From Margaritifera margaritifera (taxonomy: Eukaryota > Mollusca > Bivalvia > Unionida > Margaritiferidae), in assembly GCA_029931535.1 (NCBI GenBank), contig JAQPZY010001621.1, forward strand, positions 2,208,001-2,272,000: a stretch of DNA of 64,000 bases, given 5' to 3'. Shown piece by piece: positions 54,899 through 64,000 of the stretch; within the stretch, counting starts at the first letter, position 1, and the number at the start of each line of letters is the position of its first letter. Under the pieces are notes generated by a model, which ran no database searches, was not told where the DNA came from, and was given only the letters and a program-made list of their open reading frames with translations. Made by a program: the position numbers and the translations under genes.

Positions 54899-55784
54899 TG
54901 TTACGACTAGGGGTAATGTAACAAAAGAAAAGACTCAAACAAGCTTTCAAGATTTAAAATACAATTATTTAATTTCCTACAATATTAAAATATTTCAACA
55001 AACAATCAAAGTGAAAGAATTAAAAATAACTTACAGTATAGAATATCCTTAGAAGTCCTAAATTGTTCTAAAACGTTCACTGATCCGGAAGTTAATCCAA
55101 ATGTTCCGAATGAAGTAGGTTCCGAATGAAACCTTTGCTGTACTGATGTGTTAATAAGAATCAGTATATCCAAGTTTTATGAATTCCAAATAATCCCTGT
55201 GAATGGAATATCACAAGTTCTAGAAATGTTTCCGATAATTCGACGGAGCTGTATAATTTATATAAGTTCAAGACACAGTACTGAATCCTAAATGCACTGT
55301 ATTAAAAGATATATCTCTGAAGTAGAATATCCACACACAAAAAGAACCAAATTCGTTTATGACCTCTCAGGCTGTCAAACTATGCTAGCAATGCCTAACA
55401 CAACAATACATCCTATTATATATCTTCTTAATACACAGAATCGAAATAAAAATCCATATAATCCTTCTACAAACAAGCTTCTACAAACCAATCAGAAACA
55501 AGGTTATGCGTGACATCTCTAAAGTACCAGTGTACTAACGTTAATTAACAGTCAATAACGTATTGACTCATATAATCTAGGTCAGACGTTCAACTCTTAC
55601 GCCCTAAACCACGTGATATACAAATGCTACAAGCGACAATTCTTCCCACAACCTAGTGTACTGAGTCACATTGAAATACCGTATATGTACTTACAAGACG
55701 ACAGCTGTTAGACTAAGAACAGAGATCACAAACTAATAAACTATACCATTATTAAAAGAAAAAGATATATATAATTCCGTAACA
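54899..55784 (+). mobile_element. Solo LTR, 886 bp, with CATG target duplication
   Basis: The element begins TGTTACGACTAGGGG and ends ATAATTCCGTAACA, a TG...CA LTR with 7-bp inverted ends (TGTTACG/CGTAACA). CATG flanks it on both sides (54895-54898 and 55785-55788). Inside, GTATAATTTATATAAG near 55250 could be a TATA region. No gag or pol lies beside it, as expected after recombination between two LTRs. Its ends differ from those of the gypsy element at 33123 (TGTTATG), so it is another family. Strand is a guess. Confidence 0.85.
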
Positions 55785-55850
55785 CATGTATTAAAATTAT
55801 ATTTCTTTAATCATTTCTACTTTACAGAGTTTGATTTTCAAATGGATGCT

Positions 55851-55855
<5 letters not shown>

Positions 55856-55930
<75 letters not shown>

Positions 55931-55944
55931 AATAATAATAATAA
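55856..55944. repeat. (TA)n then (AAT)n microsatellite
   Basis: About 68 bp of TA followed by TAATAATAA and AAAT repeats. Confidence 0.97.
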
Positions 55945-56221
55945 ATAAATAAAATGACATGAATTTACTGCTTTAGTCTATGTTGGTTTTAAATTTTTTA
56001 TCCATCCAGTTTTAACGTATGTCGTTGACCTTGTCAAGGTGAAAGTACACATGCACTGTGTTGGATCACTGGCGAAGGGGTTAGAACTTGTACTCAGACT
56101 TCCAAAACCTGAAAGATAGAGTATAAATTTGAGGCTCCACTCAATAAGCTATCTTAATTCTTAATTAAGTGTTTTAAAGTGGTCTCATTATCAAAGAAAA
56201 TTTCACCAGCCCGTAATACAA

Positions 56222-56222
<1 letters not shown>

Positions 56223-56299
<77 letters not shown>
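56223..56299. repeat. (TA)n microsatellite
   Basis: About 76 bp of uninterrupted TA. Confidence 0.98.
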
Positions 56300-56300
<1 letters not shown>

Positions 56301-56840
56301 TGACATGTTTCAATCAATTTTCAGACTTTTGGAGCAGTTTTTCATTTTGAAGAGTTTTTAAAACGTTTTGCACTTAGTTATATATAATGCCCAGATGTTG
56401 TACTACATATTATATCCGCATACTGTACAATGACACAAGGTCATGGTGATGTAAAGAAAAATTAAAGTCAATAACCTGCATCCATGAATGTAGTGTAACA
56501 TTTTAACCACTGAAGACATTTAAATGGAGCTTTTAGACAGTTAAGGCTGTTCCATTTTTTAACCTTATCATACATGCTACCTATGAAAGGCAGTTCTTTT
56601 TTCTTCGAAAATATCTGTCAGGATTCTCTGATTACTTTTGACTGCAAATGACAATTCATCCTAATTCAAAATTGTATCTAACTGTGACTATTCAAATTTG
56701 AAGTGTTTTCCCTTCATCCCATGTGTGTTTACTGGAACAGCCCCTATGACTAGTTTGTTTGTTTCACAGTCTCAATCATGTCTGAAGATCAAGGTCACTC
56801 TAAGGGTAAATGTTAGCCAATGATCTTTTTCCTTATTTGT
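56300..56840. other. No gene established
   Basis: A 36-bp segment at 56770-56805 lies between TTTGTTTCACAG and AAGG|GTAAAT and could be a micro-exon, but is too short to judge. Confidence 0.3.
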
Positions 56841-56844
56841 GCAG

Positions 56845-56980
56845 TTTCATTTTAACCCCAGCAGACAGTCTGATGAAACTCAACCCAGATGTGTCTCTAG
56901 CCATGAAAGTTTGTCACATATCACATTCAGATTCATCATTCAAGGTCCAGGTTATCAGTGGAGAAAAATTTACCAGATAG
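56845..56980 (+). CDS. Candidate terminal host exon (44 codons and stop)
   Basis: After the acceptor TATTTGTGCAG, one frame reads F-I-L-T-P-A-D-S-L-M-K-L-N-P-D-V and then F-K-V-Q-V-I-S-G-E-K-F, ending at TAG 56978-56980. The sequence looks like a beta-rich globular end. TAG is followed directly by GTTTAT, so a donor in another frame cannot be excluded. Family not recognised. Confidence 0.35.
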
Positions 56981-57098
56981 GTTTATCGTGTCAACTGTAT
57001 GGTACTATTGTAAAAAAAACTGACATAAATGAAAATTATTTCGTTTTAGATTACTGTAGAAAAAAATATGGATGATTTTGCCAATGATTTATTCACAA

Positions 57099-57262
57099 AT
57101 GTAAATCCACATTAATGTAAATCCACATCAATGTAAATCCACATCAATGTAAATCCACATTAATGTAAATCCACAATAATGTAAATCCACATCAATGTAA
57201 ATCCACATCAATGTAAATCCACATCAATGTAAATCCACATTAATGTAAATCCACATTAATGT
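57099..57262 (+). repeat. 16-bp tandem repeat, about 10 copies
   Basis: Unit AATGTAAATCCACATC, with ATC/ATT/AAT variants in the last triplet. Confidence 0.96.
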
Positions 57263-57269
57263 TGCCTCT

Positions 57270-57650
57270 TTGATATAATATATTGTATAACCAGAGCTCA
57301 GTCATAAAAAAAATTTATTAGGTGCACAAACGTTGTTTGCAGACACATGGTAGTTGCATTTATATTATCTCTTACGTAGTATTACTGGTTCTCATAATTC
57401 AAAGCCAGTGCACAGAGTACTGTATATGTGGGTCTCTTGGGTTGTGTACTACTACTGGCTTGTAGTCTTTTATATTGTATATGTTTTTCGTTTTTTTTTT
57501 TTAGATATACTTTGAATCAGCTTCATATTTTTAATGTTATTTATTTCCAGTTATTTCTGCAATGTAATTCATGACACTGCTATATATTTTCTACATTGTA
57601 GTCATCTTACGACGTTTTTCATGTGAACCATTTTCTTATTATTGGTGAAT
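57270..57650. other. No gene recognised
   Basis: AT-rich sequence with A and T runs. Confidence 0.4.
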
Positions 57651-57656
57651 TGTTTG

Positions 57657-57829
57657 CAGTGGTGTAGCGAGGCAAAGTGCCGCCCAGGACCAACTACCAA
57701 AAGTACGCCCCCACTCCATTCGTATTATTCATGATATATACGGTACTCTTACCAAATTGCCGCCCACTAGAAAGTGCCGCTCGGGGCCACCGCCATCTTG
57801 CCCCCCCCCCCCCCCTCGCTACGCCACTG
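57657..57829. mobile_element. 173-bp MITE, hAT-like ends, 6-bp target duplication
   Basis: Left end CAGTGGTGTAGCGAGG matches right end CCTCGCTACGCCACTG with one mismatch. TGTTTG flanks both sides (57651-57656 and 57830-57835). The ends fit hAT-type non-autonomous elements, although hAT usually makes 8-bp duplications. A poly-C run (about 57801-57814) lies near the right end. It is much richer in GC than its surroundings. Confidence 0.8.
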
Positions 57830-57839
57830 TGTTTGGATG

Positions 57840-58735
57840 TACTTTTTTTCCTTTTTAACTTGTCCATGCTCTAATGCGCTATATTATTCACATCTGTCAC
57901 ATTCTAGAAACTTCTTATCTTTCAAAAGTTCAAAATATTTATCTCCATAATACTGCTCTTTATGTATCGTGCTTTATACAGCTCCACTGCGTTATCACTC
58001 CGCGCCAGTACTTCGCCGCTTGACGGTTTGGACGTAATTTATGTAATGACATAATAGTTACTGCTAGTTCCAAACTGTTAAACAATTTGTCATGTTCCTT
58101 CTAATTAAGGGGAACATGCCTTTTGCCGTTCATTTTTTTGGTCTTCATATTTTGTTTTTCTTTCAAACTTTGTGTCTGTTATCTTCCTTGTCATGCATTG
58201 ATAACTCTTGTTCGAAAAATCGTCCTGTTCATTTAAATCTTCCAGTTTGTAAACAAGTGAATTACCTAAAAAAAATTAGCCTAATTTTAAATATTTCCTC
58301 TGGAAATTTAGGAAGGTAGACTTTTTTCAAAACTGCTTTGTATTTCGATGTTTTCATTGTTTCGTCAATTTTAAATGTACGTGTTCCAGATGTTTCAGTT
58401 CTCAAGTAACCAAATAGATTGATCCAGACTTTTGATCTGGGTCTGTTTGATCTGTTTTCTTCTTTGCTTGCTTCAAATGCGATCATGTATATTTATCTAT
58501 GATAAGTATTATTGCAACCATCAATTAGCGTTGGTAAAACTCAACCCATTTTCTGGTTCTATTTTGAGTGAAATACTTCCATATTTTCGCCTTTAAAGTT
58601 CATGTAAGCCTTTCCACTACTTATGCATGTTCTGAGCCCGCAATAGTAGAAAGCGAGACATAACAGTAACTTCTTCAGCTTTGGCGGCGGTGTCAAAAGT
58701 TTGTTATTGTTTTGGTTGAAGTTTTTATTTGCTTA
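57840..58735. other. No gene recognised
   Basis: AT-rich. Opposite-strand short frames at 58092-58486 match nothing I know. Confidence 0.4.
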
Positions 58736-59015
58736 TATTTCATAAACCTTTTCATGGATTTACTCATACATGGAATGAATCATTATGAAACCAAGACAAT
58801 TCATTCTGTGGCACGCGTCCTTGCCCCATTGACCTTCGGGTTAAGGTCAAAGTCATAGAAAATATGCGCTAGGGCCTAAGTGGAAGTCTTTTCGTTTGTT
58901 TATATTTCAAAACGCCTAGATCAATTTCCTTCATACATGGCATGAATCATTATAAAGCTAAAAGAATTCAGTCTGCGACATGCTCGCTCAAACTTTTGAC
59001 TTTAAGGTCAAAGCT
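58736..59015 (+). repeat. Two-unit dispersed-type repeat
   Basis: Two related ~160-bp units each contain TTTATATTTCA-AAAC/ACC, CATACATGG-ATGAATCATTAT and a later TTAAGGTCAAAG (near 58740-58852 and 58898-59012). This resembles a dispersed bivalve-type repeat. Confidence 0.6.
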
Positions 59016-59019
59016 CTCA

Positions 59020-59890
59020 CGTTTTACAGCACTGCTTTGATCGCGGGATCGACACAGAAAATGACTTTCTTGCCTTCTAAGTAAGTTATAAAGTATTCAT
59101 ACTTTTTCCTGTTCCAGCAAGTCTTAAAAAATTTCCGTTTGTAAAGTTATTTTTTCCCTTCATCAAACTGTACCTTTATTCAGGATTTCTCCATGTAAAG
59201 ACTTTACTAAAAGCATTTTGTCTGTCATTTCTGTTTTTTGCTTAACGTTTCTGAGTATTTCAAAAAAGTAGTTATAACTGTCACATTTATTTTGTATCAA
59301 TTGTTGTCTTTTTCATATGTTTGCATGTCAATATCAATAATGGCTGCCTTCCACATACATGTGACTAATATAACCATCTTTCTATAAGGGCTGACACTAT
59401 TTATCTCAATGTTATCATCATTGACGGTAATCCGTAAATCTAAATGTTATCATCATTTATGGCAATCTGTAAATCTGCATTTTTCCAAAACATTAGAGGA
59501 TATCTCTATTTAATGTTTGAAATCAAGAAATTAACGTTTTTCATTCTCTTCAAAGTTATTCTTTAACAGCACTAGGTTTGACCACTTTATCCCGTCCAAA
59601 TTTGTAAACAAATACGCATTATATCCTGACACTGGCAGTTTTGTTTTCATGTTAAACTCATGAAATATTAATATCACATTCTTGAATAGCCTTGAATTCA
59701 GTACAGTGCAGCATTGTGCCATTATTTATGTTTGGTAAAAAAAATTAATTAGTATATTGTGTTGGCTGCACTTGGGCGCTACAAATGTTTGATCTTTGTA
59801 TTTCATTGTTGCCGCATCAATATGCTAGTGGGTTGATGAATTTTTATTTTAGTGTTGTATTCTTCAACAAGTGGGTTGGTGCAAACATAA
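59020..59890. other. No gene recognised
   Basis: AT-rich; short (TTA)n at about 59889-59915 follows. Confidence 0.4.
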
Positions 59891-59944
59891 TTATTATTAT
59901 TATTATTATTATTATAGATTTATGGTTATTATTTAACATTTTAG

Positions 59945-59991
59945 GAGCAGCTGTTGACATTGTGATTCTTATCCTTGAAGACACACGTGAA
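59945..59991 (+). CDS. Candidate small host exon (47 bp)
   Basis: Between AACATTTTAG and a strong donor GAA|GTAAGA one frame reads A-A-V-D-I-V-I-L-I-L-E-D-T-R-E. The splice signals are good but the segment is short, so chance is possible. Confidence 0.25.
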
Positions 59992-60139
59992 GTAAGATTT
60001 AGCGCCCGCTTCGAATTAAGAAATAGAGATATACGAATTTAACAAAATAAGGAAAGCATGACATTGATGTTGGAAAATAAATGACAATCGGACAGACGGA
60101 CATTGTGAAAGCAATGCATTGTCTGCATTTGTTCACATG

Positions 60140-60140
<1 letters not shown>

Positions 60141-60227
<87 letters not shown>
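60141..60227. repeat. (TA)n microsatellite
   Basis: About 86 bp of uninterrupted TA. Confidence 0.98.
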
Positions 60228-60229
<2 letters not shown>

Positions 60230-60231
<2 letters not shown>

Positions 60232-60930
60232 GCACAAAAGATAAAAATGAAACAAAAATTGTCATCATCTTTGGTTTCCTGAAACAAATGGATTAGCCTG
60301 TAAAAGGTTGATCACTTTAAGGAAATATGTCGTGTTTGTGTATGGATTTCTTATCAATATCCAAGGATGTGGATTTACTATAAAACCTGCCTTAAAGGTC
60401 ATATGGTATTAAGTAATCACCTGTCTTAAGTAGCCACTTTCTGTGTATCCTGCACATCAAATTATGATACAAATAAACCAATTTTAAACAGACACCTGCA
60501 CAAGGAGGTCACTTTTCTTTTCTCAACCATTAGTATGTGTCTGTATTTGAAAAATGTTTGCATGTGTACTATGAGAAACAAGAAATCCTGAATGAGAGTT
60601 AACCAGAATAGAAGAAAGGCAGCAATCAAGAAAGAAAGAATTTGAATGTGTTTAGTTCCGCTGCTGATTGGGTGTGTATGAATGTTTGTTATTGTTACAT
60701 TAGATTAAAGTAATATTTTGCATTTTATGTCACAGCAACAATCCTCGAATTTGAATAATCTGTAGGGGCGATGTTATGGCACACGGTTATTACAAGGGAA
60801 CGCGAAGAAAAGTGAGGAAGATGTAGCTGTCATGAAATTCTGTATCATCATCAGCAGCATTAAAACCTGTCGTCCAATTAATGAAGACGATTGAAAAGAA
60901 AATGTCTTACATGATCAAAAGAAAAGACGC
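60230..60930. other. No gene recognised
   Basis: AT-rich unique sequence before the 121-bp minisatellite. Confidence 0.4.
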
Positions 60931-60934
60931 TGGC

Positions 60935-61912
60935 CTGCAAAGGGTGGGGGGACAAGCACAACTACCAAGTCATTCTCTAATGTCACACGTAGATGCTGTG
61001 ATGATTATCTGGTACCACTTATCCCACACAACTCCGCCTTATTGTACAAGGAGGGTGGGGATGGGGTGGGGTGGGTGGGGAGAGGGACAAGCACAGCAAC
61101 TAAGTCATTCTCTAACGCTACACGTAGATACTATGATGATTATGTAGTACCATTTACCCCGCACAACTCTGCCTTATTGTACAAGGGGTGGGGGGGGGGG
61201 GGAAGAGGGACAAGCACAACTACCAAGTCATTCTCTAACGCTACACCTTGATACTATGATTATTATCTGGTACCACTTACCACACACAACTCAGCCTTAT
61301 TGCACAAGGGGGTTGGAATGGGGGGGGGGGGGACAAACACAACTACCAAGTCATTATCCAATGCTACGTGTAGATGCTATTATGATTATCTGCTAACACT
61401 TACCCCACACAACTGTGTCTTATTGTACGGGAGGGGGGAGGGGGAGTGGGACAAGCACAATTACCAAGTCATTATCTAACGCTACACCTAGATACTATGA
61501 TTATTATCTGGTACAACTTACCCCACACCACTCTGCTGAATTGTACAAGGGGAGTCGGGTGGGAGGTAGGGACAAACGCAGCTACCAAGTCATTCGCTAA
61601 CACTACATATAGATGATATGATGAGGATTATCTGGTACCACATATCACACACAACTCTGCCTTATTGTACAAAGGAGTGGAGGGAGTAAGAGGGACAATT
61701 ACAGCTAACAAGTCATTGCCTAACTCCACACCTAGATGTGATGATGATTAGCTGGTACCACTTACCACACACAATTGTCTTATTGTACAAAGGGGGGTGG
61801 GGGGAGAGAAGAGGGACAAGCACAGCTACAAAGACATTATCTAACTCTACACCTAATTGGTATGATGATTATATGCTACTAATTACTCAACACAATTCCA
61901 CCTTATTGTATT
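60935..61912 (+). repeat. ~121-bp tandem repeat with variable G runs, 8 copies
   Basis: GGACAAGCACAACTACCAAG or a variant starts units at about 60950, 61084, 61207, 61331, 61448, 61568, 61692 and 61813. Each unit ends ACTC-GCCTTATTGTACAAGG then a G run of 3 to 12 bases. Units differ by about a fifth, so the array is old. Confidence 0.93.
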
Positions 61913-61919
61913 CGCATTT

Positions 61920-63345
61920 TCAAGATGTTTGGTATAATTCGTCCAAAAAGTATAATCAAGGAAATGTCTGATGAAAATGTGTTAGCATATTTAAAGGAAA
62001 ATTACTGACAACAATTACAATCATACCTAAAATAAAACAGCTCAGCAATGAAAGGAATACAGCCCTTTGCTGCTTGCGATGTATGACTGTCTTTAGTTTC
62101 AAACACGGGCGAGACGAATGATTGATGAGATAGTCCCGTGTATTGACTCAAGTCTACTGGTGCGCAGTAATCTGATTGGTTAACTGACCTGGGTTATCTC
62201 TACTCAGATACCTGGATAGATCATATGCCCGGGTCCAAGGATGCAGAACTACACCCCAATTTGTGTTATGGTCTCACGGCTTGGTCATTCTCAACGTGTT
62301 ATTTGCATGGAAACGTGTGTTAACGTCATGTGCACATATGACAATATGTATGGCTTTGCGAATGGATACAGTCTATACAGTGTACTACTATTGGATACAG
62401 TCTATACAGTGTACTACTATTTGTTAAAACGATGCCGAATGTTATATAGATCTACATATCACACGTAAATTGTCCTGTAACAATATAATGTAGAAAAACA
62501 ATAGGGTCAACTCATTCTTCATAATTTTGCACTGTAGTTTACTCTAGACGTCAATGATACTAGTAATTCTTTACCATTAAAACTCGTTCATTTTGTCACA
62601 TGTAAAGAACGGTAAACGGTAAGCAAAGATAAATTGATTTGTTTTAGGAGCTACTGTAAGCATTCAATTAGAGAAATATTTGTAAGGTATCACTTTCATG
62701 CTTTTGAGCAAGGGGATGTCCAGAACCTTGCAGATGAAGTATGTAAACTCTATGTCACAATTGATATCCAAAAGGAGTGGATTTTGTGTTAATATGGACG
62801 TGAGTTTATTATAAGTGCAGTGAATTGAAATTTAAAAATTTGATATTCACTAAGATTCTTTATATTAATTGCCGTCTATTACTTTTTCTTGTTCTTTTTT
62901 ATTGGATGCAAGGACAGCAAAGTATTTTGAAGTTTTAATAGTTATCGCGCAAACAAATATTGTCCTTAGTACAAGTTGATGCACTAAAATGTCATTTCTC
63001 GCGCAATGCAGAAAATGTTCGTGCAACTCGTGTTTGTCAATCTAAAGTTATATGAACCTTTTGACCTGGTTGATAACGTGCCATCACACCTTGCTGTGCG
63101 AATGGATTTAGTTTCATGGAAAACATTGTTCTCATGCCGTAATCATGAAATCAGTGTCTCACTTTTAACGCACTTGATCCGATTGTTCACGCATAATTAA
63201 ACCTGCTTCAAATGCAGATAAAGACTTTAATATTTTTTGCATTTTGAAAATAACATTCTTTATCGAAAGTAACCAAATAAGTCCAATAATAAATGGCGCA
63301 TAAAACAATCATCAGTTCCAGTGCGAAAAATAGATAACCCACTTT
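61920..63345. other. No gene recognised; 29-bp duplication at 62363-62420
   Basis: GGATACAGTCTATACAGTGT... occurs twice in tandem near 62363 and 62392. Open frames here are unassigned. Confidence 0.4.
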
Positions 63346-63351
63346 AATTAA

Positions 63352-63485
63352 AAATTCGCGCGCGGAAATAAATCACGTCGCGCGCTCAATTTCGTAACTT
63401 GCGCACGCGAATTAGGTCGCGGATGCAAAATAGTAACTCACGCACGCAAGTTAAAAAGTCGCGTTGGAATAACATGCGCGCCAGA
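63352..63485. other. CpG-rich patch in AT-rich DNA
   Basis: Repeated GCGCGC, ACGCGA, GTCGCG and CACGCA motifs give a far higher CpG density than anywhere else in the window. It has no open frame and does not look like a promoter beside a gene; it may be a short dispersed repeat made of GCGCACGCGAATT-like modules. Confidence 0.6.
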
Positions 63486-63489
63486 TTTG

Positions 63490-64000
63490 AACAATTTCAA
63501 TAATATTACACAACAACCAACCCAGGTAACTCAGATAAGGTTATCAATGCATGATCTGATACTGACTTCTCACTCTACGGTAGCGAAAGAGAGTAGCATT
63601 ATCCAATGTAATTCTATGATCTCGGGACATTTCGGTACCTACGACGTTTTTGAAATTGATTTTGAAATTTTAAAAAATCTCACAGTCGTTTGATCTGGCT
63701 TTATTTCAAAGCCGATTTTAATACTTTTGACGAAGAAATATATAATTTTCCATGTTTTTTTTTTTTGTTTTTTTTTTGTTTTTTAGATAAATCATCTCAA
63801 GACAACACTAGTGAGTCTTTTGCAAGAATGCTATTAAGATATGGCTTTTAACACATATTCCTCATAAAAGTGTCACATTTAGATTAAACAATAAACCATG
63901 GTATGACAGAGAATGTGGTTGCCAACCTTTAAAGCAACGTAGGCAAACTCATAAACTCATAAAATGGTTCATCGTATGACACTTGAATTTCACAATCAAT
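63490..64000. other. No gene recognised at right end
   Basis: AT-rich with T runs near 63755-63785. A feature could continue past the window edge. Confidence 0.35.

Overview
The window looks like gene-poor, AT-rich, repeat-dense nuclear DNA of an invertebrate, most likely a bivalve mollusc. This is inferred, not proven. The support is the mixture of decayed LTR and non-LTR retrotransposons, two kinds of protein-primed family B DNA polymerase remnants of Polinton/Maverick or virus-like type, a tRNA-derived SINE, MITEs, many 16-140 bp minisatellites, long (TA)n, (GA)n and (TTA)n tracts, and a dispersed ~141-bp repeat of a style I associate with bivalve genomes. I see no rRNA, no functional tRNA gene, no CRISPR and no intact long host gene.

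Region by region. 1-3.1 kb: simple repeats and a 118-bp foldback MITE with an 8-bp target duplication. 3.1-6.2 kb (+): a broken Polinton-like PolB followed by a BIR-domain (IAP-like) pseudogene. 6.2-9.05 kb: a degenerate 37-bp repeat and a 58/30-bp hierarchical satellite. 9.9-19.7 kb: what may be a second decayed virus-like or Polinton-like element. It has a coiled-coil gene (-), a cluster of small membrane-type and unknown plus-strand ORFs (one pair tandemly duplicated), a minus-strand PolB of a clearly different lineage, and repeated short hairpins. 21.6-22.1 kb: a SINE-related foldback and (TA)n. 24.47-26.35 kb: a 40-bp satellite. 26.7-28.1 kb (-): a LINE fragment. 28.8-33.5 kb (+): a Ty3/gypsy-type LTR element whose integrase lies before reverse transcriptase. 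33.75-36.1 kb: the ~141-bp repeat family, split by a large TA/GA inverted repeat. 39.5-62 kb: seven minisatellite arrays, hAT fragments (-), a transposase-like pseudogene at 42.8-44.4 kb, a SINE nested in the 141-bp repeat, an 886-bp solo LTR with CATG target duplications, and a 173-bp MITE.

Five short splice-bounded open segments on the plus strand (39.1, 46.9, 51.0, 56.8 and 59.9 kb) may be exons of one or more host genes with large introns, in which case most of the right half is intronic. Every mobile-element gene seen carries frameshifts, stops or lost catalytic residues, so these are fossils. The points most worth following are the BIR gene beside PolB, the hairpin family and small-gene cluster around the second PolB, and the INT-before-RT gypsy element.
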